A stretch of DNA of 51,600 nucleotides. Origin: Cyanobacteria bacterium REEB67 (GTDB lineage Bacteria > Cyanobacteriota > Vampirovibrionia > Obscuribacterales > Obscuribacteraceae). Positions 1-9,429 of this stretch are shown piece by piece. Every line of letters starts with the position of its first letter. Position 1 is the first letter of the stretch. A program made the position numbers and the translations under genes. The notes under the pieces are model-generated. The model was not told where the DNA came from and did not search any database. It was given only the letters and a program-made list of their open reading frames with translations. The stretch is from contig JAGXAB010000048.1 of NCBI GenBank assembly GCA_018971775.1, positions 1-51,600 of the forward strand. The letters are read 5' to 3'.

Positions 1-86
1 ATCCTGAATACTCATCTCTAGCTTAAATCAATTGCTTTAGATGCAACAGCTTGGAAGCAGGACAGCAGTCCAGGAGGAAAACGAAA

Positions 87-1163
87 ATGCGCATAGCTCA
101 AGTGGCTCCCCTAGCGGAAAGTGTACCCCCTCAGGGCTACGGCGGCTCGGAGCTCGTGGTGTCACTGCTGACCGAAGAGCTGATCAAACGTGGTCATCAA
201 GTGACTTTATTCGCCAGCGCCGATTCCCGCACTTCGGCCAAGCTCGAGCCCTGTGCTCCTCAAGGCTTGCGGGCATCAAGCATCCCGCCCACGCGCTGGA
301 CCGCCTACGATCAAAAGATGCTGCTCAAACTGGAGGCGAGAGCCTCCGAATTTGACATCATCCACAACCACCTCGGTTACGCCGGTCTGCCGCTGCTGCG
401 CTTCATCGATTGTCCCACGGTAAGCACTATTCACAATCCGGTGCGCGATTATTGCGCAGACGTCTATCTAGCCTGCAAAGAAATGCCTATTGTCGCCATC
501 AGCGATGCCTATAAACGACTGAATTATCCAGACGACCTAAATTATGTGGCCACCGTCCATAATGGCATTGATATCTCTGGCTTCGATTATCAGGAAAGCG
601 CCACGGGCAATTATTTGCTCTTTATTGGCCGACTTTGCGACGATAAAGGTACGGCTGAAGCTATACAGATAGCCCGTGCCGTCAATATGCCGATCATCCT
701 GGCCGGCAAAGTGGACGCTAACGATCAGGCTTATTTCGATAAAAACGTCAAGCCTCTCTTGAGCGAGCCCGGCGTCACCTATATCGGCGAGATTTCGGGC
801 GATGAGAAAAACCGACTCTACGGTGCCGCTACCGCCACACTCTGCCCGATCAAATTTGAAGAGCCTTTTGGTCTGGTCTTTGCCGAATCGCTGGCTTGCG
901 GTACACCTGTGCTCGCTCTTAAGCGTGGTGCGGCGCCCGAAGTGATATCGGACGGCGAAACCGGCGTAGTTGACTACAGCGTCGAAGCGCTGATCAAGCG
1001 CTTCGACGAAATAGCCAGAATCAGCCGGGAAAAGTGCCGCCGTCGCGCCGCAGATCTCTTCAGCAAAGAGCGCATGGCCGAGAGCTATGAGCAGGTCTAC
1101 AAAAATATGGTCGACAGGGCCGCCCTTCAGAAAAGGCCGCTGGCGAGCGTCAGAAATAAATAA
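87..1163 (+). CDS. GT4-family glycosyltransferase
   Basis: Retaining GT-B glycosyltransferase of family GT4, expected to move a sugar from a nucleotide-sugar donor in the cytoplasm; the acceptor is unknown. The N-terminus has the usual acceptor-side loop (VPPQGYGGSE) followed by a TEELIKRGHQVTLFAS strand-helix. The C-terminal Rossmann half carries the donor-binding KFEEPFGLVFAESLACGTPV segment with the EX7E pattern. At about 358 residues the length is normal. I place the start at ATG 87 because AGGAGG lies at 72-77, nine bases upstream; an in-frame upstream start at 51 has no ribosome site. The next gene, a sugar-phosphate phosphatase-like HAD protein, begins 40 bases downstream, so the pair may make a glycosylated solute or surface sugar. 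That pathway is inference. Confidence 0.9.
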   Translation: MRIAQVAPLAESVPPQGYGGSELVVSLLTEELIKRGHQVTLFASADSRTSAKLEPCAPQGLRASSIPPTRWTAYDQKMLLKLEARASEFDIIHNHLGYAGLPLLRFIDCPTVSTIHNPVRDYCADVYLACKEMPIVAISDAYKRLNYPDDLNYVATVHNGIDISGFDYQESATGNYLLFIGRLCDDKGTAEAIQIARAVNMPIILAGKVDANDQAYFDKNVKPLLSEPGVTYIGEISGDEKNRLYGAATATLCPIKFEEPFGLVFAESLACGTPVLALKRGAAPEVISDGETGVVDYSVEALIKRFDEIARISREKCRRRAADLFSKERMAESYEQVYKNMVDRAALQKRPLASVRNK

Positions 1164-1203
1164 GTGAAATTGCCTTTGAAGATAATCAGACGAGGATCAG
1201 ATA

Positions 1204-2142
1204 ATGATTAGATACAAAGCCCCTAATGGTTTTGCACCAGTAGAATTTAATGACATGGTGCCCCTGCTTACAGCCAGACCATATGTCCTTTTCATCGACC
1301 GCGACGGCACTCTTGTACCGATTAGCTCTGTACCGGCCGAAGCATTGCTGCCGCAGGCTACCGCCAATCTGGTCGCCGCTCTCGCTGCGGCTCCGCTCAG
1401 TCCTTCCTCTGAAGGCGGACCAGCCAGCGGCAATAGCGCCTCTCATTCCCAGGGCTATGCCGTGATCGTCAGCGCCCGCGGGCTGGCTGGATTGAAGGAA
1501 GAATTCGACGCCAGCAAATTGATCCTGGCCGGTAACTACGGGCTCGAAATAAGCTTCCCCTCGGGCCGACAGATCATCCATCCGGACGCAGCGGCAGCGT
1601 TGCCCGAGCTAGCGGCAGTATCGACCATTCTCAAGCAAGAAATCGCCGCCAATCCCCTTCTCCTGCTAGACGATCATAATTATTCTCTATGCTTGCATTA
1701 TCACCGCCTCCCTGGCGAACTACATGACGGCTTGCACGCCAATATGGAAGTACTGGCCAATAAATTTGCCAGGCTCAAATTTCGAAAATTACCGACCAGT
1801 ATCGAAGTAGTACCACCAGTGGTGTGGGATAAAGGCTATGCCCTCGATTTGATTGCCTCTGAAATCAAGGGCGAAATACAGGCTAAAGTCAATGCTGGTC
1901 TGAATGCGGCTATTAATCCTCTCTACATGGCCTTTGGCGACTCGCACGCCGACGAGCCGATGTTCGCCTGGGTCAATAAGCATCAAGGTTTGAGCTTTAA
2001 TGTTGGCAGCCGTCAATCGGAGGAGGCAATCGCTCTTCTCGATGATCCCGCCGACCTCTATGACTTTCTGCTGCAATTCAAGGATCTTGTCGCGCCTCTC
2101 TCTGCCCAAACAAACTCTAGGGATGCGCAGTATCACAACTAA
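1204..2142 (+). CDS. Trehalose-phosphatase-like HAD phosphatase (OtsB family)
   Basis: HAD-superfamily phosphatase of the trehalose-6-phosphatase type. It shows the nucleophile motif DRDGTLVP (Asp32, Asp34), the late Lys motif WDKGYAL, and the Mg-binding GDSHADEPMF around residues 245-254. The length of 312 residues is slightly above a typical OtsB. The family hydrolyses a phosphorylated sugar such as trehalose-6-P, glucosylglycerol-P or mannosylglycerate-P. No OtsA-type synthase is visible here, so the true substrate is open; the upstream GT4 enzyme could supply it. An Ala/Ser/Pro-rich insertion near residues 59-80 separates the nucleophile from the next core element. It is co-directional with the upstream glycosyltransferase (40-base gap), so an operon is likely. 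Confidence 0.85.
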   Translation: MIRYKAPNGFAPVEFNDMVPLLTARPYVLFIDRDGTLVPISSVPAEALLPQATANLVAALAAAPLSPSSEGGPASGNSASHSQGYAVIVSARGLAGLKEEFDASKLILAGNYGLEISFPSGRQIIHPDAAAALPELAAVSTILKQEIAANPLLLLDDHNYSLCLHYHRLPGELHDGLHANMEVLANKFARLKFRKLPTSIEVVPPVVWDKGYALDLIASEIKGEIQAKVNAGLNAAINPLYMAFGDSHADEPMFAWVNKHQGLSFNVGSRQSEEAIALLDDPADLYDFLLQFKDLVAPLSAQTNSRDAQYHN

Positions 2143-2194
2143 TGGAAGCTTTTGCTCACAATTAAAAAAACGTACGCTCCTGACGGAGATATTA

Positions 2195-2419
2195 CTAAGC
2201 AACCTTCATGCTCGCTTTGGCCTTGCGCCAGGCATCAAGCTGGACTACAGCTTCCGCTTCCATCTTCTCGGCCAGCGCCAGCTGACCCTGAGCCTTAAAT
2301 TTACGTCCGAACTTTTGAAATCTCTGTCCCATTTCGAAACAACAGTCGCAATACAGCTCGGCGGATAATTCCCCTACCATAGCCAGTTCTTCCGGGGTCC
2401 TGATCTGATCGTTTTCCAT
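2195..2419 (-). CDS. Small conserved-looking protein, function unknown
   Basis: A 74-residue, charged, probably helical protein with a CDCC cluster near residues 24-27 and a Lys/Arg-rich C-terminus. GGAGG lies just upstream of the ATG on the minus strand, which supports translation. No signal peptide or membrane segment is visible. It converges on the phosphatase gene with a short gap that carries an A-run and a weak CTCC/GGAG inverted repeat. I do not recognise a family. Confidence 0.7.
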   Translation of the reverse strand: MENDQIRTPEELAMVGELSAELYCDCCFEMGQRFQKFGRKFKAQGQLALAEKMEAEAVVQLDAWRKAKASMKVA

Positions 2420-2525
2420 ACGACATCCTCCATTTAAAGGCGTCTTGTTGGATGTTACGACGCTAGTTGTGGAGCTGAGTTGCCCCAGCGCAAGCGAGGG
2501 GATATGAAACTTATAGGTCTGAAAA

Positions 2526-3578
2526 CTACGCGGAGCGACGGTTTTCCGGAGATGTTCCCGCTTGTGTTTTTTTGCTCAAAATCTTAAGATTAGCTGGTTG
2601 CTCGGGTGAGCAAGGGTTTTGCGCGTCGCAACTGTCTTCGCCTTGATCTGATTTTTCTTGCTTTTCTTCCGCAGTGATTTCAGCCTGCTTCTGAGCGGCC
2701 GCGTCCAGTGCTTCCAGCTCACTTTCATGCAAATAGCCAGCAAGGCCGCTTTCGAGAATATCTTTTATATCTTTGAGAAAGCGCGCTGCCGAATGATAAT
2801 CGCAGATCTTATTGTCCACCGAATAAGTAATCGGCATAATTTTGCGAATTTCCACCTGGCCATTGACGACTACCGGTTTTGACTCCATCGGACCGATGCC
2901 GAAAATACTTGTCGTGACGTTTGGGGCGACGACGACACCGAGGCCGAATTTACCAAGCGAGGTCAAACCGAATGTAGCCGGATTGATTATTTCGCGCACA
3001 AAGGGCAAATAACATCCCAGTGGCACAAGGATCTGCCGGAGCGCATAAGGTATCTTGCTCAAGATGCGCTCCTTGCTTAATTGCGTGACTGTATCGACAT
3101 CATTGCGACCATAGGCTGCCAGCTCGCGGGCTATGTCTATCAATAGTTTGCTTTGCGCGTCCTTGATATTGCCGAAAAATACAGCTTGCTGCCCGTCCAC
3201 TTCACGCTCGACAGTAAAGCCGGCAATTGGCACATCCCTTTTATAGATGTAACCAAAAGGCAGGCGAAAGGAAGCACTGTTCAGGTGCGAAAGCTGAGCG
3301 ATCGAAATTGCCTTGAGCAAAATAGCAGTGACTGTTACTTTCTGACCACCCACTGAGAGGTTCTCAGCCAGGGCTTCGATTGCCTCACCGTCGATGTCGC
3401 AAAACAAATGCACGCTCTCGGAATATCTGGAGATGTGTTCGAGCAAATCGAGTACATTCCACCTTGGTGGAGCGAGTCGACCGGTGCTGTATGCCATATC
3501 GTTACTAAGACGCTTTTCCATGCGGATCAATATACCCGTAAACCCGTTATCACTATTCGCCAAGATGAGACCACACAT
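2526..3578 (-). CDS. E2 acyltransferase-like protein, catalytic His replaced
   Basis: Resembles the catalytic (CAT-like) domain of 2-oxoacid dehydrogenase E2 acyltransferases. Visible elements are the PATFGLTSLGKFG core strand, the FGIGPMESKPVV strand and a C-terminal segment ending SAARFLKDIKDIL. Where E2 enzymes have DHRxxDG, this protein reads DNKICDY (residues 255-261): the catalytic His is Asn256, while Asp260 is kept. There is no lipoyl or E1/E3-binding domain. Residues after about 290 are low-complexity and charged. The first ATG is at 3578; a second at residue 20 is possible and neither has a clear ribosome site. Acyl transfer looks unlikely, so a structural or binding role is inferred. 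Confidence 0.75.
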   Translation of the reverse strand: MCGLILANSDNGFTGILIRMEKRLSNDMAYSTGRLAPPRWNVLDLLEHISRYSESVHLFCDIDGEAIEALAENLSVGGQKVTVTAILLKAISIAQLSHLNSASFRLPFGYIYKRDVPIAGFTVEREVDGQQAVFFGNIKDAQSKLLIDIARELAAYGRNDVDTVTQLSKERILSKIPYALRQILVPLGCYLPFVREIINPATFGLTSLGKFGLGVVVAPNVTTSIFGIGPMESKPVVVNGQVEIRKIMPITYSVDNKICDYHSAARFLKDIKDILESGLAGYLHESELEALDAAAQKQAEITAEEKQEKSDQGEDSCDAQNPCSPEQPANLKILSKKTQAGTSPENRRSA

Positions 3579-3753
3579 TGAGGTGACCAGGTCAGCGGAG
3601 CTAAGTTCCCAACTTGTCTATTTTTAGACCTGGGTCCAAAGCCTGCAAGCGGCACAGGGCTGGAGTTTGCAGCTTTGCGCCCGCAGCTCAGGCCTCTGGG
3701 TGATATGCTTGAGCTCTGCCGGAAAGGGCGGAAGAAGCCAACAGGAGGGGTTT

Positions 3754-4611
3754 GTGAGCGATAAAGTTGTTGCCGGTGCCCATTTTAGCGCCTCGAAGGA
3801 AAATCCCAACGAAACCTGGCTGGTGGTCGGCCGGTTGAGCAACCTGGGCCTGGAAATCTTTGATGTTAAAAAGACCGGCTCCCACCTCCTGAACAACGAC
3901 CTCAAGACTTATAAAACCCTCTCGGCCCTCGGTATCGATTGCCCATTTTCATGGCCGGAGGCCTTTCTCAATTTCCTCGCCGTCAAAAAAATCAAAAAAA
4001 ACTATAGTTCCTGGCAAGAAATAGTGGAGGAGTTGGTCTTTTTACCTTACGACGAATTCAATGCTCTGGCAAAAGAATACGGTAAGGAAACAAAAAGAGT
4101 GGCCGACACCATCCCCGGTACCGCTGCCTGCAGCCCTCTCAAACGAGCCAATCCGGCTAACTTGCACATGACCTATCATGGTATGCGCACTCTTGCTACT
4201 CTTGATCCGGCCCGCTGCTATGTTGTGCCTTTTCAAGACGCCATCCCTTTCGGTTGCGCCGTGACCGAGACCTGCCCGCCGGACACGCTCAAATATCTCG
4301 GTTTCAAGGACCTGGGCTACAAGGCCAAGGACAAAACCGGCGAAGAAGCGGCCGAGCAAGTACGTGAAAAAATCGTCGGCGATTTGATCAAACTGAAAGA
4401 ACGCAAAGCTCTGACATACAAAGATTTCCCGGCTCTGGTCGTGCAAAAACCATATATGCACCACTTTCTGCAATCAGGACAGGCCATAGACGCGCTCATT
4501 TCCTGCTACACCATGGGCATGATGGCAGCCGCTCCTGCCCATTTTGCCGATCCATTCAGCGCCGATCGCATGGAAGTTTTACTGGAAGGCTGGATTTTCA
4601 GGCCACAATAG
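3754..4611 (+). CDS. DUF429-like protein (tentative), predicted RNase H fold
   Basis: A 285-residue soluble protein. The N-terminal layout (WLVVGRLSNLGLEIFDV, then ALGIDCPFSWP) resembles DUF429 proteins, where a short strand precedes an IDxP motif; these are predicted RNase H-fold enzymes of unproven function. The C-terminus has a conserved-looking CYTMGMMAA helix. I choose GTG 3754 because AGGAGG lies at 3743-3748 immediately upstream; longer readings to 3667 lack a ribosome site. The family assignment is by eye and uncertain, but coding is clear from length and ribosome site. Confidence 0.7.
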   Translation: MSDKVVAGAHFSASKENPNETWLVVGRLSNLGLEIFDVKKTGSHLLNNDLKTYKTLSALGIDCPFSWPEAFLNFLAVKKIKKNYSSWQEIVEELVFLPYDEFNALAKEYGKETKRVADTIPGTAACSPLKRANPANLHMTYHGMRTLATLDPARCYVVPFQDAIPFGCAVTETCPPDTLKYLGFKDLGYKAKDKTGEEAAEQVREKIVGDLIKLKERKALTYKDFPALVVQKPYMHHFLQSGQAIDALISCYTMGMMAAAPAHFADPFSADRMEVLLEGWIFRPQ

Positions 4612-4621
4612 TCTGTCTCGA

Positions 4622-5710
4622 TTATCTCGCCCTGCTTTCCTGCAAAGGTGAAGATTGCCGGATTACTCTTGCACGCAGCCTGGCTGTTTCCTCGTCGAGC
4701 TTTTTGAAGGCATCAAGAGAAAATGCCACTGGTGCTGCCAGTCTAGTCCGCAGCGCCAGTATGCGCTGATAAGATTGCTGGCGGATTGCCTCGGGCACCG
4801 TCAATAGTGTGGCGGCGATCTCCGGCACCGAGTCGATGGCATGGCAGACGAGCATCAAATCATTGCCGGCTTTCAGGGCGCTGGCAGCCGCTTCACTACC
4901 GCCATAATTGGCCTTGATGGCGCCCATGTCCATATCATCGGTGATCGTGCAACCTTCGAAGTGCCAGTCTTCACGCAGGATCTGATGCACCATCGTACGC
5001 GAGAGGGTGGCTGGCAAACAACTCGGATCGACATCGGGATAGGAGACGTGACCGACCATGACCAGATCGAGGCGGGGCAGTGTGCGCTTAAAAGGCAGCC
5101 ATTCGAGGGCAAGCAACTGCTCGAGGCTGCGCTTTACGGTCGGCAAGCCGTGATGCGGATCGACATTGGCCATGGAATAGCCCGGATAATGCTTACCGCA
5201 GCAAAGCATGCCTTGCTCGGCCATGCCGCGAGCAAAAGCGCTGGCGTTAGCCACCACCTGATCGGCGGTGGTGCCATAGGTCCGATCTTTGAGCGAGTTT
5301 TCGTTTTTGATGTCGACGAGAGTATCAAGTACGGGAGCCAGATTGAGATTAAAACCAAAGAGCCTGAGCAGTTTTCCGGTCAGGATGCCGTGTTCGGCGA
5401 TAGTATCGAGATCACCGTGCTCGGTCAGTTGCATGGCACTGGGAGGCTCTGTCATAAACTCTTTCAAACGCGAAACCCGGCCACCTTCTTGATCGATGGT
5501 AATGATTGGCTCATGCCGACAAACTGTGCGCAAATCATCGGTAAGAGCGCGCAGCTGTGATGGATCTTTTATATTGCGAGCGAAGAGGATGAAGCCGGAC
5601 GGCTGAACATCCATGATGATTTTTCTGGTGGCATCGTCTAGGGTGAGACCGGGAACACCCATAACGATAAATTCGCCGCCGGTAAAAGTATGCCCGGATG
5701 ATGTATGCAT
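4622..5710 (-). CDS. nagZ: Beta-N-acetylhexosaminidase, GH3 family
   Basis: GH3 glycosidase that removes terminal N-acetylglucosamine from muropeptides or chitooligosaccharides. Visible motifs are GFILFARN (residues 39-46), ITIDQEGGRVSRL, the family signature GKHYPGYS with the acid/base-loop DPHHG (184-188), and the nucleophile segment TITDDMDMGAI (256-265). At 362 residues it is the usual bacterial NagZ length, and no signal peptide is evident, so it is probably cytoplasmic. GAGGGGAAA precedes ATG 5710. In E. coli NagZ acts in cell-wall recycling; NagA, which handles GlcNAc-6-P, lies about 7 kb away, which supports a recycling role here. Confidence 0.92.
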   Translation of the reverse strand: MHTSSGHTFTGGEFIVMGVPGLTLDDATRKIIMDVQPSGFILFARNIKDPSQLRALTDDLRTVCRHEPIITIDQEGGRVSRLKEFMTEPPSAMQLTEHGDLDTIAEHGILTGKLLRLFGFNLNLAPVLDTLVDIKNENSLKDRTYGTTADQVVANASAFARGMAEQGMLCCGKHYPGYSMANVDPHHGLPTVKRSLEQLLALEWLPFKRTLPRLDLVMVGHVSYPDVDPSCLPATLSRTMVHQILREDWHFEGCTITDDMDMGAIKANYGGSEAAASALKAGNDLMLVCHAIDSVPEIAATLLTVPEAIRQQSYQRILALRTRLAAPVAFSLDAFKKLDEETARLRARVIRQSSPLQESRAR

Positions 5711-5793
5711 TTTCCCCTCGTTTATTTACTCAGCTATATGGTCACAGGGCATTATTATAGCCCTGCCGGCTGACCATTTCCCAGATTTCGAGC

Positions 5794-7341
5794 TTAGCGA
5801 TCCGAGACTTTTTGGGCGGGAAACAGGGCACCGACGGCAAGCGTTGTCAACGAGCCAAACATGATGCGCCAGAGAAAGCCGAGCTGCGGCAACGAAACCA
5901 CGAGTAGTGCGCCGGCGATCATGGCGATGATATTGCCGCGATCATTGCCCCGTTTTGTTAAAAGACCCAGCAGGAACACGCCGAGCAAAGATCCATAGGT
6001 GTAACCAAAGATGCCCAGCACGATTGGAATGATCCGGCTGTCTGGATGCAGGACAACAAAATACGAGGTAGCGCCGGCAACGACAATGATCAGGGCGGCG
6101 AAGAAAAAAGTAAATTTGCGAGCAGCGGCGACATTCTTTTCTCCGTCGGATGCGTTTTGATGCGACGCCATTTGATCTGAGGCATTTTGATAAAAGTCGC
6201 GGGTGGCGCTCGTGGCCAGCGCGTTCAGGGCTGCGCTTAATGAGCCCATGGCGGTTGCGAATATACCGGCTACCAGAAGACCGCGCAGTCCAACCGGCAT
6301 TTTTGTCAGGATGAAATAGGCAAAAATCTCATTATTGTTTTTCGGCAGTCCAGGCGAGCCGGCCTGTTGATAATAGAGATGCATGAGGATGCCGATTGTC
6401 AGAAAAATAAATCCAACAGGCAGATCGGCGAGACCGGAGAGGATGAGAGAGATGCGGCTTTTTTTGTAGTCTGTCGCCGTGAGCATACGCTGCACCATGT
6501 CTTGATCGGTGCCGTGGGTGGCCAGAGTCATAAATGTCGACCCGAAGAGCGCTGCCCAGATTGTGTAGTCGGCTCTGAGCACGGCATTGATGTTGGTCAA
6601 AAGCGGCGCACTGGCTATGATACCGCTGGTGAAAAAAGGCATCGGTGAATGCTGATAAAAATTCGCCACCGCCGACAAGCCACCAGGTATATTCAAAATC
6701 AAAACGAGAATAGCCGCGATGGCACCGCCGAGCATGACGGCGGCCTGGATGCAGTCAGTCCAGACCACGGCTTTGATGCCACCAATTGATGTATAGATGG
6801 CAGTGATGACGGTTACGACCACTATCGACGAGAGATAGACGGCAAGTTGTTGCATTTCAGTCGGTTGGACGCCGGTGAGCAGTCTGAAAGCCACCGCCAG
6901 CAAAATCGCCGAGACATAGAGACGAGTACCAGAAGCCAGTACTCTTGTGACGAGGAAAGTAGCGGAAGCAGCGACTCTGGTACCGTGGCCGAAGCGGACC
7001 TGTAGATATTCATAAATTGAATAAACGTTCAAGTCGAAATAGGGCTTGATAAAAAGATAGGCGACAATGACGCGGCCGATGACAGTGCCGACCGCGACCT
7101 GCAAATATGTATAACTGAGCAGCTTGAATCCTTCTCCGGGAGTGCCGAGAAAAGTACCGGCACTGGTTTCGGCGGCAATGATCGAGGCCAGTACGGCAAG
7201 CCAGGGAATAGAGCGACCGCCCAGAGAAAAGTCGGCAAGATTGTCTTCCCGTTCTCCGAATTTCAGTCCGACAAAGATGATCAAAAGGAAATAAGCTGCG
7301 ACTACAGCAATATCGATCCAGAAAGCAAGATCGATTTGCAT
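5794..7341 (-). CDS. Sodium:solute symporter (SSS family)
   Basis: A 515-residue integral membrane protein with about 13 hydrophobic helices, typical of the SSS family that takes up sugars, amino acids or organic acids using a sodium gradient. Recognisable segments are the N-terminal DFSLGGRSIPW loop, the ETSAGTFLGTPGEGF region and GGIKAVVWTDCIQ. The substrate cannot be read from sequence. Its start codon lies two bases after the stop of the upstream kinase gene (TAG-CG-ATG), so the two are almost certainly translated from one message. This suggests kinase-linked nutrient sensing or uptake, which is inference. Confidence 0.9.
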   Translation of the reverse strand: MQIDLAFWIDIAVVAAYFLLIIFVGLKFGEREDNLADFSLGGRSIPWLAVLASIIAAETSAGTFLGTPGEGFKLLSYTYLQVAVGTVIGRVIVAYLFIKPYFDLNVYSIYEYLQVRFGHGTRVAASATFLVTRVLASGTRLYVSAILLAVAFRLLTGVQPTEMQQLAVYLSSIVVVTVITAIYTSIGGIKAVVWTDCIQAAVMLGGAIAAILVLILNIPGGLSAVANFYQHSPMPFFTSGIIASAPLLTNINAVLRADYTIWAALFGSTFMTLATHGTDQDMVQRMLTATDYKKSRISLILSGLADLPVGFIFLTIGILMHLYYQQAGSPGLPKNNNEIFAYFILTKMPVGLRGLLVAGIFATAMGSLSAALNALATSATRDFYQNASDQMASHQNASDGEKNVAAARKFTFFFAALIIVVAGATSYFVVLHPDSRIIPIVLGIFGYTYGSLLGVFLLGLLTKRGNDRGNIIAMIAGALLVVSLPQLGFLWRIMFGSLTTLAVGALFPAQKVSDR

Positions 7342-7343
7342 CG

Positions 7344-9278
7344 CTAGTCTTCGATCAGGTCGGTCGGCTTCAGCTTGTCTGCTTTAGCAAAAGCTTCGGC
7401 CGCTTCCTTGCTTTTATTCACTTCGTCCAGATAACAACCGTAGGCGTTATAACACTGATATTGCAAGTTTGTGTCGGTTGGATAATATTTGGTGCTGATT
7501 GCCAGCGCCGCTTCCAGGGCCGTTTCGCACTCGGGGTAGCGGTTGCGATCGCGATAGAGCTCACCGAGGCGCAACCAGGCAAGCGCGATGCGCTTGTCGT
7601 TGGGCTTCAGGGATTTCTGAAATATGGCTTCGGCATCTTTTAACAGGGGCTCGACGAAGGACAATCGTTGCTGTCGCCAGTAAATCTCAGCAAGCATCAG
7701 ATCGACATCGCCCACCAGCGGATCGCTTGCACCGAGCATCTTTGTGTATATGTCTTTCGTCCGCGCGGTCAGCTTTTCGGCGTGCATAATCAGCCCGTTT
7801 CCGACCAGGGCCCGCGATATATGGCTGATCGCTTCGATAGTGATCGGAGCAAGAATCTTATTGATGCTCAGGCTGGTGTCGCCGGTGTGGGCGGAAGCTT
7901 TGTCCAGCTGATCCATGCAATAGGCATACTGATTGAGGAGAATTTCGTTATTGGTCTCGGCAATGCGCCTATTGACGGCCTCTAAGTCCTCGAACATGCG
8001 TCCGTCTTCAAAGACGATACGTTCCATGTTCAACACCGTAAGCAAGCGGCCCTTATTGCTAAATTTGCGCCGGGCGGTCTGCTCGGAATCAAGCAAAATA
8101 AACTTGGCCTGCTCGTACATGTGATTGCTGGCGAAGCTCTGGGCTATGGTGGTCTGAGCATTCCACATGGTTTTATCGAGCACCGTGCCGCGATCGAAGC
8201 TTGAGCCATTGTCGCAGGAGATATAAGCGAGCACGGCTGCGACAAAGACGAAAAGAGACCAGAAGCTATAGCGCAATACTTTGATTTCACGGCGAGCCTT
8301 GGCCGGATGCTGCACACTGCGCACTTTTATAGAGCCCGATTCGGCTTTTACAGTCGGCAGGTCGGCGATGATTTCACTGACAGACTGATAGCGGTCGGCC
8401 GGATCTTTTTCCAGGCAGCGAAAGACGATTGCTTCGATGCTGCGATTGATCGCAAGGTGGGGAGCGACTTTAATAAAGGGCTCGGGCAATTTCGAGATGT
8501 GCATGGTCATCGTTTCGTATGACGTATCGCCCTCTATCGGCAGTACGCCGGTCAGACATTCGTACATCAAACAACCAAGCGAATAAATATCGGAGCGGGT
8601 GTCGAGAGGCTTAGCACGGCACTGTTCCGGGCTCATGTAGAGAGGGGAACCAAAGACTTCGCCGGTCTGCGTCAGTCGCGTTTGTTCGCGGCCCATTTCA
8701 GGCATCAATTTAGCGATGCCGAAGTCAACAATTTTGACGATTTCGGCACCACCCTCGCCTGTGACCAGACACAAATTGCTCGGCTTCAGGTCGCGGTGGA
8801 TTACGCCGTTTTTGTGGGCATGCTCTAGTCCCAGGCAAGTCTGGCGAAAGATATTGATCGCCCGCTCCATACCAAGATGTTTCTCGGCTTGAAGCACCTC
8901 GCCGAGATTGGAACCCTCGAGGCAGTCCATGATCAAATAAGGTTGATCACCGGCGATACCAAATTCGTATATCGAGATGATATTAGGATGGCTGAGCGAA
9001 CTGGCCGCTTGCGCTTCGTGGCGGAATCTCTCAGTAGCGATTTGATCGGCGTCGCCATGCAAAAGCTTGATGGCAACGACGCGATTCATCAAACGATGTT
9101 TGGCTTTGTAGACGACACTCATACCGCCCCGACCGAGCACCGAGAGTATCTCATAGTGCTCGGCGAAAGTCGTACCGATAAGGGGATCGGGTTTATCGGA
9201 GCGAAGCAGGGCGCCGTCGTGCGGACACTGCGCCCACACCGTTTCGAATCTGGCGCCGCATTCTGGACAAACTTTCAA
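7344..9278 (-). CDS. Membrane Ser/Thr protein kinase with zinc ribbon and TPR sensor region
   Basis: PknB-type kinase of 644 residues. It begins with a zinc-ribbon-like CPECG...CPHDG (residues 4-22). The kinase domain then shows the glycine loop GRGGMSVVY, Lys71 in VVAIKLL, HRDLKPSN (161-168) and DFG (185-187), all intact. One membrane helix (about 330-350, SLFVFVAAVLAYIS) separates the kinase from an extracytoplasmic helical C-terminus with TPR-like repeats (about 460-640). The start is TTG 9278, because an in-frame stop lies only three codons upstream and no later start precedes the CPEC motif. It is directly coupled to the symporter downstream, suggesting the kinase senses something related to transport. 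Confidence 0.92.
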   Translation of the reverse strand: MKVCPECGARFETVWAQCPHDGALLRSDKPDPLIGTTFAEHYEILSVLGRGGMSVVYKAKHRLMNRVVAIKLLHGDADQIATERFRHEAQAASSLSHPNIISIYEFGIAGDQPYLIMDCLEGSNLGEVLQAEKHLGMERAINIFRQTCLGLEHAHKNGVIHRDLKPSNLCLVTGEGGAEIVKIVDFGIAKLMPEMGREQTRLTQTGEVFGSPLYMSPEQCRAKPLDTRSDIYSLGCLMYECLTGVLPIEGDTSYETMTMHISKLPEPFIKVAPHLAINRSIEAIVFRCLEKDPADRYQSVSEIIADLPTVKAESGSIKVRSVQHPAKARREIKVLRYSFWSLFVFVAAVLAYISCDNGSSFDRGTVLDKTMWNAQTTIAQSFASNHMYEQAKFILLDSEQTARRKFSNKGRLLTVLNMERIVFEDGRMFEDLEAVNRRIAETNNEILLNQYAYCMDQLDKASAHTGDTSLSINKILAPITIEAISHISRALVGNGLIMHAEKLTARTKDIYTKMLGASDPLVGDVDLMLAEIYWRQQRLSFVEPLLKDAEAIFQKSLKPNDKRIALAWLRLGELYRDRNRYPECETALEAALAISTKYYPTDTNLQYQCYNAYGCYLDEVNKSKEAAEAFAKADKLKPTDLIED

Positions 9279-9333
9279 ACCCGGCTATTCCTATTAATTT
9301 AATTAAGTAAGGCCTGACAAATACTAGTATCTA

Positions 9334-9364
9334 ATTATACGCCGGCCGTAAGCCTTAAAGACAA
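9334..9364 (-). promoter_or_regulatory. Possible promoter for the kinase-symporter operon
   Basis: On the minus strand, a perfect TATAAT (+ strand 9334-9339) lies 56 bases before the kinase start, with TTGTCT (9359-9364) 19 bases upstream of it. The -10 is consensus but the spacer is long, so this is only a candidate. Confidence 0.35.
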
Positions 9365-9429
9365 TTGCAGATATTGGCAACCGGTCTTTTCGCCGGGGTC
9401 GAGTCTTGCCCTGAATCGTCCAGCCCTTC

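Noticed and set aside
4841..5560. Long + strand reading frame antisense to nagZ
   Set aside because: It mirrors nagZ codon structure, has no ribosome site and no recognisable motif, while nagZ is unmistakable.
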